Source: Lachnospiraceae bacterium UBA3826
GTDB lineage: Bacteria > Bacillota > Clostridia > Lachnospirales > Lachnospiraceae
Length of the DNA: 12,219 nt
Reading direction: 5' to 3'
Assembly: GCA_002393095.1 (NCBI GenBank)
Contig: DGII01000050.1
Coordinates: forward strand, 1 to 12,219
Part shown: piece by piece, positions 7,292 to 12,219 of the stretch
Position numbering within the stretch: the first letter of the stretch is position 1
Layout of the letters: the number at the start of each line of letters is the position of its first letter
Position numbers and translations under genes: made by a program
Notes under the pieces: generated by a model
What the model was told of the DNA's origin: nothing
Seen by the model: the letters and a program-made list of their open reading frames with translations, nothing else
Databases searched by the model: none

Positions 7292-8269
7292 TTATTCCTT
7301 AAGGGCAACTACACTTTTCCATTCGCCCTCTGTACTGATGTCGATAACCTTAAGACCTGCTGCCTTGAATGCTTCCGCCACATCCTCTTCTTTGCCTTCT
7401 ATGATTCCTGAGGTTATAAGCACCGCCCCTCTCTTCATATAAGCAGGTATTACCGGAGCAAGGGCTGTTAGCACCGGAGCAAGGATATTGGCCATAACGA
7501 TGTCTGCGCCTTCATCTCCGAGGCTTAAGCGTACCTCCTCCTGTGTCTTGTTGTCATCGATTATATTGCCTATGATTAGCTTAAAGCTCTCATCTTTGAT
7601 CCCGTTAGACTCCTTATTCTCTCTTACCGCTTCAATGGTACAGGGATCAAGATCTGTTCCCACTGCATATCCGGCACCGTACATAATGGATAGAATGGAC
7701 AGGATACCGCTGCCCGTACCCACATCCAGAATCCTATCCCCTGACTTAAGATGCTTCTTCATGGCTCTTATGCACAGTTTGGTGGTCTCGTGCATGCCTG
7801 TACCGAAGGCTGTTCCCGGATCTATGTGCAGTACCTTTCTGTCCGAATCCTCTGCCTTCACATCCTCCCATGAGGGTATCACAAGAAGATCGTCTATATA
7901 GAACTGATGGAAGTACTTCTTCCAATTATTGATCCAGTCAAGGTCCTCAGTCTCATCTATGGTAACAGTCCCGTCTCCGACATCGATATACTCTCCGGCA
8001 TCACTGATGATCCTGTGTATCTTATCTATAGTTGCGTCTATATCCCTGTTAAGCCCGGAATCCTCCTCTATGAAAAAGGACAGATATGCCACTCCGTCGT
8101 CAGGCTCGCTCTCAGGCAGTATATCCACGAACATCTGCTCCTTCTCAAGAGGCGTCAGAGGTATCTTGTCCTCTATCTGCGCTCCTTCAAGTCCGATGTC
8201 ATAGAGATCGCTTATAAGTATATCCTCTGCCTCGGTTGTCGTCTTGATCCTTATTCGGGTCCACTTCAT
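7292..8269 (-). CDS. prmA: Ribosomal protein L11 methyltransferase PrmA
   Basis: PrmA trimethylates amino groups of ribosomal protein L11 using SAM. The 325 residues are slightly longer than E. coli PrmA (293). The N-terminal ferredoxin-like substrate-recognition domain (about 1-100) is followed by the catalytic Rossmann domain: DPGTAFGTGMHETT at 150-163, SAM motif I LDVGTGSGIL at 181-190, acidic motif II around D206-D208, and NILAPVL at 261-267, which holds the NxxP-like catalytic region. The ATG follows a GGGAG site a few bases upstream. It lies 19 nt after the GH18-type gene and 20 nt before rsmE, so the three are probably on one transcript. Confidence 0.95.
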   Translation of the reverse strand: MKWTRIRIKTTTEAEDILISDLYDIGLEGAQIEDKIPLTPLEKEQMFVDILPESEPDDGVAYLSFFIEEDSGLNRDIDATIDKIHRIISDAGEYIDVGDGTVTIDETEDLDWINNWKKYFHQFYIDDLLVIPSWEDVKAEDSDRKVLHIDPGTAFGTGMHETTKLCIRAMKKHLKSGDRILDVGTGSGILSILSIMYGAGYAVGTDLDPCTIEAVRENKESNGIKDESFKLIIGNIIDDNKTQEEVRLSLGDEGADIVMANILAPVLTALAPVIPAYMKRGAVLITSGIIEGKEEDVAEAFKAAGLKVIDISTEGEWKSVVALKE

Positions 8270-8288
8270 ATATTGCTCCCTGTATTAC

Positions 8289-10031
8289 CTAATTCTTAAC
8301 GTACTTGTCTATGGTGCTCCAAATCTCCTTATCCTCCATACCAAGCTGCCATTCGGCCACACCTGCTACGCCGTGTTTCTTCATTATATTAAGCTTAGTG
8401 CTTATGGAATCCTCATCCTCAAGCCATACTTGATAGAGTATGCCGCCCATCTCCTTCTCGCCGTAATTCTGGCAGGCTTCCTCATCCCAGACTGTCTGAA
8501 TGTTATTCTTTGAAATGAACTCCTCTGCCTGCACCATGCCGATAGCGTCGCTTGTCACCTCGCCTCCCTTACTCTTCCATACTCTTGTATAGAAAGGAAT
8601 CGCATTGATGATCTTCTCTGCCGGCACAGCTTTCTCAGTAAGCTCTATGGACTGCTCCACGAAGCCTATGGATGCCACGCTTCCGGCAACTCCTCCGCTG
8701 CCCCAGTGCTCATCATATGACATAAGGACCACGTAATCCACACAGATGCCCTGCTCCTTAAGATTATAATTATTTCCGCCCTGCGGAGGATAATTGTCTA
8801 CCGACAGTACCACACCCTCTCTTCGGCACGCAACCGACAGCTCCCTTATAAACTCAACGTAATGAGGTACGGCTTCAGTCGGTATCAGCTCAAAATCAAG
8901 ATTGATACCATCCAGATCATATTCCTTAACATCAGCCATCAGATTATCTATAAGCCTCTGTCTCTTACCTATATATGACATGATTTCGTATGTGCTCACA
9001 TCACTTATGCTTATATTATCAAGCACTGCCCATACTTCCATATTACGCTCATGCGCCTTCTGCACATAATCCGCCCTTGCGAAGCTGCGATAATTGCCGT
9101 TATTGTCGCTTACGGTGAACCATGTGGGAGCGATGATGCTCATTGTGCCGGTTCCGTTCACATACTCATCAAAGGTGTCATTGCCGCTTGTGGCATATAT
9201 GGCGTGCCATGCCATATTGATAGTGTAATCCTTCTTTATAGATGTATATTCATCCTCTATCCTCGTATGAACGGCGTCCTCGCTCTCATCCCTTATATCT
9301 GTCAGATGCTTCTTCTCTATATAACCTATTACCGCATCAGAGGTCATTACCTTGTCCCAATTCTCAAGCTCCTCCAAGATGGTAAGCTCCTCTCCCTTGC
9401 TTACTTCCTTGAGGATATCGCTCTTGACACCACCCTGATATCTGACAGCGCTTTTCTTCTTCTTAACCTCGGCAACCTTCCTGCTGCCCCACTCCGTCCT
9501 AAGATGTATACGTGCAGGAGATGTGTACAGCTCATAAGAGAAATCCGCGTAATCCTTAACATAATCCAGGGCTATATACAACGTGTCACCCTTATATGTA
9601 CTCACCGGATATCCTGTCTCAGTGTACTCTCCATCTATCTCATAGGTGGCAGGATCATCACCCGGTATTATCCTGGCATCCGCATAATAGCCACTGTCTC
9701 CTATCCTGCTGACTCTTAGCGCCGTTGCAGTAGTATATATGAGCAATCCGTCATTCTCATTCACATAGAATCTGTCCGTGAGCAATGAGCATACATCATC
9801 ATATGACAGGTAGCATATTCCCTCCATAAGTCTTCCTTTGATGTCAAGTATCTCATTCTGAAGGACTACGGCTACCTCGCTGTCCTCATTAAGACCATAA
9901 TACTCTTTCAGATCTCTGTGCTGTGAGCTGTAACCGAATCTTGTGAAAAAAGCTTCACCTCCCGCTACTCCCAGTATCAGAATAATCAGGGCAATCGCAA
10001 CGATCGCCGGAATCATCTTCTTCATTATCAT
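8289..10031 (-). CDS. Membrane-anchored GH18 glycosidase-like protein with SH3-like domain
   Basis: The 580-residue protein has an N-terminal signal anchor (KK at 4-5, hydrophobic residues about 7-24, no clear lipobox), an extracellular region with a stalk-like part (about 45-180), an SH3-like module (about 185-245), and a C-terminal GH18 domain (about 270-575). The GH18 catalytic motif is present as DGINLDFE at 374-381, with E381 as expected acid, plus MSYDEHW at 437-443 and a C-terminal AEWQLG. This architecture resembles the YdhD/YaaH-type enzymes that act on peptidoglycan or spore cortex rather than chitin; the substrate is inferred. It could also be inactive. Two starts are possible: ATG 10029-10031, 4 nt after AAGGAG, or ATG 10023-10025 (MKKM). 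It has a good promoter at 10062-10090 and leads a probable operon with prmA, rsmE, nifS and thiI. Confidence 0.88.
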   Translation of the reverse strand: MIMKKMIPAIVAIALIILILGVAGGEAFFTRFGYSSQHRDLKEYYGLNEDSEVAVVLQNEILDIKGRLMEGICYLSYDDVCSLLTDRFYVNENDGLLIYTTATALRVSRIGDSGYYADARIIPGDDPATYEIDGEYTETGYPVSTYKGDTLYIALDYVKDYADFSYELYTSPARIHLRTEWGSRKVAEVKKKKSAVRYQGGVKSDILKEVSKGEELTILEELENWDKVMTSDAVIGYIEKKHLTDIRDESEDAVHTRIEDEYTSIKKDYTINMAWHAIYATSGNDTFDEYVNGTGTMSIIAPTWFTVSDNNGNYRSFARADYVQKAHERNMEVWAVLDNISISDVSTYEIMSYIGKRQRLIDNLMADVKEYDLDGINLDFELIPTEAVPHYVEFIRELSVACRREGVVLSVDNYPPQGGNNYNLKEQGICVDYVVLMSYDEHWGSGGVAGSVASIGFVEQSIELTEKAVPAEKIINAIPFYTRVWKSKGGEVTSDAIGMVQAEEFISKNNIQTVWDEEACQNYGEKEMGGILYQVWLEDEDSISTKLNIMKKHGVAGVAEWQLGMEDKEIWSTIDKYVKN

Positions 10032-10061
10032 ATATCTCCTTTGACTACTAACGACTGCCCT

Positions 10062-10090
10062 ATTATATCAGTTTTTATCGGTATCGTCAT
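10062..10090 (-). promoter_or_regulatory. Extended -10 promoter for the GH18-prmA-rsmE-nifS-thiI operon
   Basis: On the minus strand a perfect TATAAT (10067-10062) is preceded by TGA, making an extended -10, with an ATGACG -35 (10090-10085) 17 nt upstream. The leader is about 25 nt, ending in the AAGGAG site. A direct repeat AATGACGAT overlaps the -35 and recurs 19 bp upstream (see findings). A second TATAAT at 10094-10089 has no matching -35. Confidence 0.75.
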
Positions 10091-10460
10091 TATATTTTCT
10101 CATCGTCATTTTCTTCGGAACCTCATTCTCATTCAATCATTCATTGTAATTCTCAATATTTCGCTCCGTTGGCATGCAGCAATAGCAGACCAAAAGGATC
10201 ACGTGATATATATTCCTTGATTTATTTAAGAAAAATAACAACAATACCGATATATAATACAAGAGACCTACAGAACATGTGCGTGACATAGAATATACTT
10301 TCCCTAATGTTACCCTTTTTTTCCGATTGACTTTCATTGTCGAATATATAAGAGGCAATCGGTCAAAACAACAGCACCAAATAGCAATACTGTATAGCGT
10401 TCGAATATGGTCAATGATACTCTTAAGGCATACGCCTTACCATATTACAATTAAAATTGG
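10091..10460. other. Intergenic DNA without a convincing gene
   Basis: This AT-rich stretch has no open frame with a ribosome binding site. A 73-codon minus-strand frame (10137-10358) begins at TTG with no Shine-Dalgarno and was rejected. One perfect small hairpin, TAAGGC-ATAC-GCCTTA, is at 10424-10439 with no T-tract on either strand. If the RNA starting near 10588 is not terminated at 10461, this stretch would be an approximately 430-nt extension of a long leader leading into the GH18 gene. Nothing else was recognised. Confidence 0.5.
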
Positions 10461-10588
10461 AAAAAAGCGGCTGAAACGCCATATACTATGACATATCACA
10501 TACCGGCCGATACATGATATGATAATCTGAAGTGATCAGACTGAATACTTGCCTCCTTTCGGCACCAACTATTCTGTCGATCTCTCGT
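10461..10588 (-). ncRNA. Candidate structured RNA, about 128 nt, class not recognised
   Basis: Downstream of a near-consensus minus-strand promoter, the predicted RNA contains three consecutive hairpins and a short terminator-like end. Hairpin 1 (10574-10543) has outer arms GAATA/TATTC and inner arms TGCC/GGCA around a purine-rich loop GAAAGGA. Hairpin 2 (10540-10526) has arms TCTGA/TCAGA. Hairpin 3 (10521-10492) has 13 pairs around a GGCC loop, three of them G-U pairs that would be A-C mismatches on the plus strand, which points to minus-strand RNA. A weak 3-4 bp stem (about 10480-10468) is followed by six U (10466-10461). The first part resembles half of a glycine riboswitch aptamer (GAGAG, then GCCGAA..GG.GCAA), but the matching CUCUCAGG half is missing. 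It may be a stand-alone small RNA, a riboswitch-like leader or a chance structure. Confidence 0.45.
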
Positions 10589-10594
10589 GCGGTC

Positions 10595-10623
10595 ATTATA
10601 AATGATAGATAATCAATATGCAA
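10595..10623 (-). promoter_or_regulatory. Strong minus-strand promoter in the long intergenic region
   Basis: TTGCAT (10623-10618) and a perfect TATAAT (10600-10595) are separated by exactly 17 nt, predicting transcription from about 10588 leftwards. No protein gene begins within the next 500 nt, so its product is either the structured RNA described here or a very long leader for the GH18 operon. Confidence 0.7.
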
Positions 10624-10675
10624 GAGCTTTTTATAAAAAAACAATAAAATCTTGGCTCAAATGATTTCTTAATAC

Positions 10676-10703
10676 TTGACTTGGATACTTATTCTGCTAA
10701 AAT
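10676..10703 (+). promoter_or_regulatory. Promoter for mecA
   Basis: TTGACT (10676-10681) and TAAAAT (10698-10703) are separated by 16 nt, ending about 33 nt before the mecA start. Position, strand and near-consensus hexamers support it. It is back to back with the minus-strand promoter at 10595-10623. Confidence 0.7.
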
Positions 10704-10736
10704 ACAACTATCAAATGAGAAGGAGGACAACAGAAT

Positions 10737-11573
10737 ATGAAAATTGAAAAAGTTAATGACCATCAGATTCGTTGTACTCTGACCAGAGCCGATCTTGCCG
10801 ACAGACAGCTCAAGCTAAGCGAGCTGGCATACGGAACAGAGAAGGCCAAGAATCTATTCAGAGATATGATCAGACAGGCATCGATCAATTTCGGCTTTGA
10901 AGCTGAGGATATCCCTCTTATGATAGAGGCCATACCTCTTAATTCCGACTGCATAGTCCTCATAATCACCAAGGTGGAGGACCCTGAAGAGCTTGATACG
11001 AGGTTCTCAAGATTTGCCCCCTCAGTCATGGATGATGAGGAGGAGGATTATGAATATGACTATGATGACACCGAGGAAGACGGTTCACTTGACCACGTAC
11101 CTCATAACGAAAGTGCCATTGCGGATAAGAACGAACTTATCAATCTCTTCAACAGGATACGACAGGAGGCTGCCAATATAATCGGAGCGACTCCTGAGGA
11201 TGTATCTGTATCCGTAACCGAGATCAAGGAAAACGGTCAGATAACCGAGCAAAGCTCTGACGATAACGAACAGGAGAGCGTCACCAAGATTTTTGCATTC
11301 AATTCCATGAGAGAGGTCATCACTCCCGCAGCCATAGTGAAGGAGCTCTATGATGATGAGAATTCTCTGTATAAGAATGCCTTAAGCGGTCAGTACCTTC
11401 TGGTTCTGGGACTTAAGTCCGGCAGTAAGGATGCATTTAACAAGACCTGCAATATACTCTCCGAGTATGGTAAGCTTAAGACTCTTGCTTCGGTGAGCGA
11501 ATCCTACTTTGATGAGCATTACGAAGCGGTCATTAAGGGCAATGCCCTACAGACTCTTTCCAAGATAGGATAA
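10737..11573 (+). CDS. mecA: Adaptor protein MecA with long acidic linker
   Basis: MecA proteins bind substrates and activate the Hsp100 unfoldase ClpC for degradation by ClpP; in Bacillus the best known target is ComK. The 278 residues comprise an N-terminal substrate-binding domain (about 1-84, starting MKIEKVNDHQIRCTLTRADL), a strongly acidic linker (about 98-117, nearly all Asp, Glu and Tyr), a variable middle part, and a C-terminal ClpC-binding domain (about 183-278) with IFAFNSMREVI and a SESYFDEHYEAVIKGNAL ending typical of Clostridia versions. It is about 60 residues longer than Bacillus MecA (218), almost all in the linker. A strong AAGGAGG (10720-10726) lies 10 nt before the ATG. 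It is monocistronic with its own promoter and terminator. Substrates in this organism are unknown; the ClpC partner gene is not in the window. Confidence 0.88.
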   Translation: MKIEKVNDHQIRCTLTRADLADRQLKLSELAYGTEKAKNLFRDMIRQASINFGFEAEDIPLMIEAIPLNSDCIVLIITKVEDPEELDTRFSRFAPSVMDDEEEDYEYDYDDTEEDGSLDHVPHNESAIADKNELINLFNRIRQEAANIIGATPEDVSVSVTEIKENGQITEQSSDDNEQESVTKIFAFNSMREVITPAAIVKELYDDENSLYKNALSGQYLLVLGLKSGSKDAFNKTCNILSEYGKLKTLASVSESYFDEHYEAVIKGNALQTLSKIG

Positions 11574-11614
11574 GGACAGGCAGCTTTAACACATGATATA
11601 CATATGATATGCAG

Positions 11615-11648
11615 AAGGACCGGATTTGATCGTCCGGTCCTTTTTATT
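11615..11648 (+). terminator. Intrinsic terminator after mecA
   Basis: A perfect 10-bp stem, AAGGACCGGA (11615-11624) with TCCGGTCCTT (11633-11642), encloses an 8-nt loop and is followed by TTTTTATTATT. It begins 41 nt after the mecA stop. The convergent DUF1858 gene may also use the hairpin from the other side, but no T-tract follows it in that direction. Confidence 0.92.
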
Positions 11649-11705
11649 ATTGTATAATCTGTGCAATTATGATCCGTTATGCTTTATCATCCGCTAAGTG
11701 TCAGA

Positions 11706-11894
11706 TCATATAGCCTGAAGCTTGCTCATCAGGGAATCAATGTCCATGCCGTGCACCATTGCGGCTTCCGCGATACTCTCTCCCTGTGATGCAGGGCAGC
11801 CGATACAATGCATACCTTCTTCCATAAGGATAGGTGCTGCATCGGGATTGGTCACAAGAAGCTCTCCGATGGTCATATCTTTCGTTATATTCAT
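11706..11894 (-). CDS. DUF1858 / hybrid-cluster-protein-associated redox disulfide domain protein, 62 aa
   Basis: This small protein matches the DUF1858 (TIGR03980-type) family: an N-terminal DMTIGELLVTNPDAAPILMEEGMHC pattern, with a CxxC pair at C30 and C33 in GMHCIGCPAS, followed by an ESIAEAAMVHGMD helix. The cysteine pair is thought to act as a redox disulfide or metal site; the family is often found near anaerobic redox genes, and the partner is unknown. The frame extends 14 codons further upstream, but the ATG at 11892-11894 has an AAGGAGG (11903-11909) 8 nt before it, which decides the start. The gene diverges from pflB across about 270 nt, suggesting an anaerobic-metabolism setting. 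No hybrid cluster protein gene is visible in the window. Confidence 0.88.
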   Translation of the reverse strand: MNITKDMTIGELLVTNPDAAPILMEEGMHCIGCPASQGESIAEAAMVHGMDIDSLMSKLQAI

Positions 11895-11934
11895 AGTTCG
11901 TTCCTCCTTAATTGATTCTTTTGTGTTCAAAGAC

Positions 11935-11963
11935 ATAGTATCTCACATTTTTTCAAACTTCAA
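11935..11963 (-). promoter_or_regulatory. Candidate promoter for the DUF1858 gene
   Basis: On the minus strand TTGAAG (11963-11958) and TACTAT (11940-11935) are 17 nt apart, giving a leader of about 35 nt that includes the AAGGAGG site. An inverted repeat CACAA-GATA-TTGTG (11965-11978) sits immediately upstream of the -35. Confidence 0.5.
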
Positions 11964-12039
11964 TCACAAGATATTGTGGTCTCTGCCTTATGACTATACT
12001 ATTATATACTTTGTTCCTAAAAAAGTACATTCCGACTTC

Positions 12040-12068
12040 TTGACGCTGTAAATATAGGGTTCTATAAT
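12040..12068 (+). promoter_or_regulatory. Strong sigma-A promoter for pflB
   Basis: TTGACG (12040-12045) and a perfect TATAAT (12063-12068) are separated by 17 nt. Transcription should start near 12075, giving a leader of about 90 nt that holds the Rex-like palindrome and the ribosome binding site. Confidence 0.85.
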
Positions 12069-12093
12069 GTACCTACATGCAGTAATTCTAATA

Positions 12094-12111
12094 TAGTTAA
12101 ATTTTTAACTA
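12094..12111. promoter_or_regulatory. Rex-like operator in the pflB leader
   Basis: TAGTTAA-ATTT-TTAACTA is a perfect palindrome matching the Rex consensus TTGTTAA-N4-TTAACAA in spacing and at 6 of 7 positions in each half. The full palindrome extends one more base each side (12093-12112). Rex is an NADH/NAD+-sensing repressor of fermentation genes in Firmicutes. The site starts about 20 nt downstream of the predicted transcription start, a position where a bound repressor would block elongation or escape. AT-rich context lowers the certainty. Confidence 0.55.
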
Positions 12112-12163
12112 TTTTACTATTATGTAACTATTAACAATTTATTTAACAGGAGGCATTAGCAAA

Positions 12164-12219
12164 ATGAGACCAGAATGGAAAGATTTTGTAGGTGGCAAGT
12201 GGGAGAATGAGATCAACGT
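12164..12219 (+). CDS. pflB: Formate C-acetyltransferase (pyruvate formate-lyase) PflB, N-terminus only
   Basis: Only 18 codons plus two bases are in the window, encoding MRPEWKDFVGGKWENEIN, which is recognisable as the start of Clostridia PflB (usually continuing VRDFIQKNYTPYEG). The enzyme is a glycyl-radical protein of about 750 residues that cleaves pyruvate with CoA to acetyl-CoA and formate in anaerobic mixed-acid fermentation; its activase gene, pflA, would be expected downstream. CAGGAGG (12147-12153) is 10 nt before the ATG. A near-consensus promoter and a Rex-like palindrome lie upstream, as expected for a highly expressed redox-controlled fermentation gene. The call rests on a short stretch, so it is slightly less secure than its motif suggests. 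Confidence 0.85.
   Translation, partial: MRPEWKDFVGGKWENEIN

Noticed and set aside
6504..7442. 312-codon plus-strand frame opposite rsmE and the end of prmA
   Set aside because: Antisense to conserved SPOUT and PrmA motifs; composition rich in His, Tyr and Cys is typical of shadow frames.
9051..9719. 222-codon plus-strand frame opposite the GH18 gene
   Set aside because: Overlaps a well-supported gene in antisense and has no family features or Shine-Dalgarno.
10137..10358. 73-codon minus-strand frame with a hydrophobic stretch, possible membrane peptide
   Set aside because: Starts with TTG, no ribosome binding site before it or before the internal ATG, and the low-complexity AT-rich context readily gives hydrophobic frames.
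10424..10439. Hairpin TAAGGC-ATAC-GCCTTA as a terminator
   Set aside because: Six-bp stem with no T-tract on either strand; nothing nearby needs terminating.
10461..10588. Complete glycine riboswitch or T-box
   Set aside because: The GAGAG and GCCGAA-like pieces are present, but the pairing CUCUCAGG/AAAGGAC part of the glycine aptamer and the T-box, specifier and antiterminator elements are absent.
1..12219. tRNA, rRNA, CRISPR array, insertion sequence or attachment site
   Set aside because: No repeated spacer pattern, transposase-like frame, terminal repeat or cloverleaf-like sequence was seen anywhere in the window.

Overview
The window looks like the chromosome of an anaerobic, fermentative low-to-moderate GC Firmicute, most likely a Lachnospiraceae relative (class Clostridia). 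The basis is gene content and order: ireB-ruvX-DUF1292, a nifS-thiI pair, a Clostridia-type HPr-like protein, a MecA adaptor, and pyruvate formate-lyase next to a DUF1858 redox-disulfide protein. Strong AAGGAGG ribosome binding sites and sigma-A type promoters fit this. Nothing looks like a phage, transposon, CRISPR array or integrated island. The genes are mostly housekeeping; the less ordinary material is in the intergenic DNA.

Layout: (1) 1-2230, minus strand: a compact unit reading ireB (IreB regulatory phosphoprotein), ruvX (pre-16S nuclease/YqgF), a DUF1292 protein and RNase J, which runs off the left edge. A candidate promoter lies before ireB. (2) 2314-3702, minus: mtaB, a tRNA methylthiotransferase. 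(3) 3736-4084, plus: a monocistronic HPr-like gene with its own promoter and terminator, lacking the phosphorylatable histidine but keeping the serine site. (4) 4083-10090, minus: a probable five-gene operon, GH18/SH3 membrane-anchored glycosidase-like protein, prmA, rsmE, cysteine desulfurase (nifS) and thiI, behind a good extended -10 promoter. (5) 10091-10675: about 600 bases without a convincing protein gene, containing a strong minus-strand promoter followed by a predicted structured RNA of about 130 nt. (6) 10676-11648, plus: mecA with promoter and terminator. (7) 11706-12219: a DUF1858 small protein (minus) divergent from pflB (plus, cut by the right edge), with a strong pflB promoter and a Rex-like operator in its leader.

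How the genes fit together: many act on RNA or the translation machinery. ThiI with its cysteine desulfurase makes 4-thiouridine in tRNA, MtaB makes ms2t6A in tRNA, RsmE methylates 16S rRNA, PrmA methylates ribosomal protein L11, and RuvX and RNase J process RNA. IreB and the HPr-like protein are signalling proteins normally targeted by Ser/Thr kinases. PflB marks the fermentative core, and the Rex-like palindrome suggests NADH/NAD+ control.

The most interesting items are the unassigned minus-strand structured RNA at 10461-10588, the Crh-like HPr without its active-site histidine, and the Rex-like site before pflB. All coordinates, motifs and structures were read by eye; no homology search or folding program was run.
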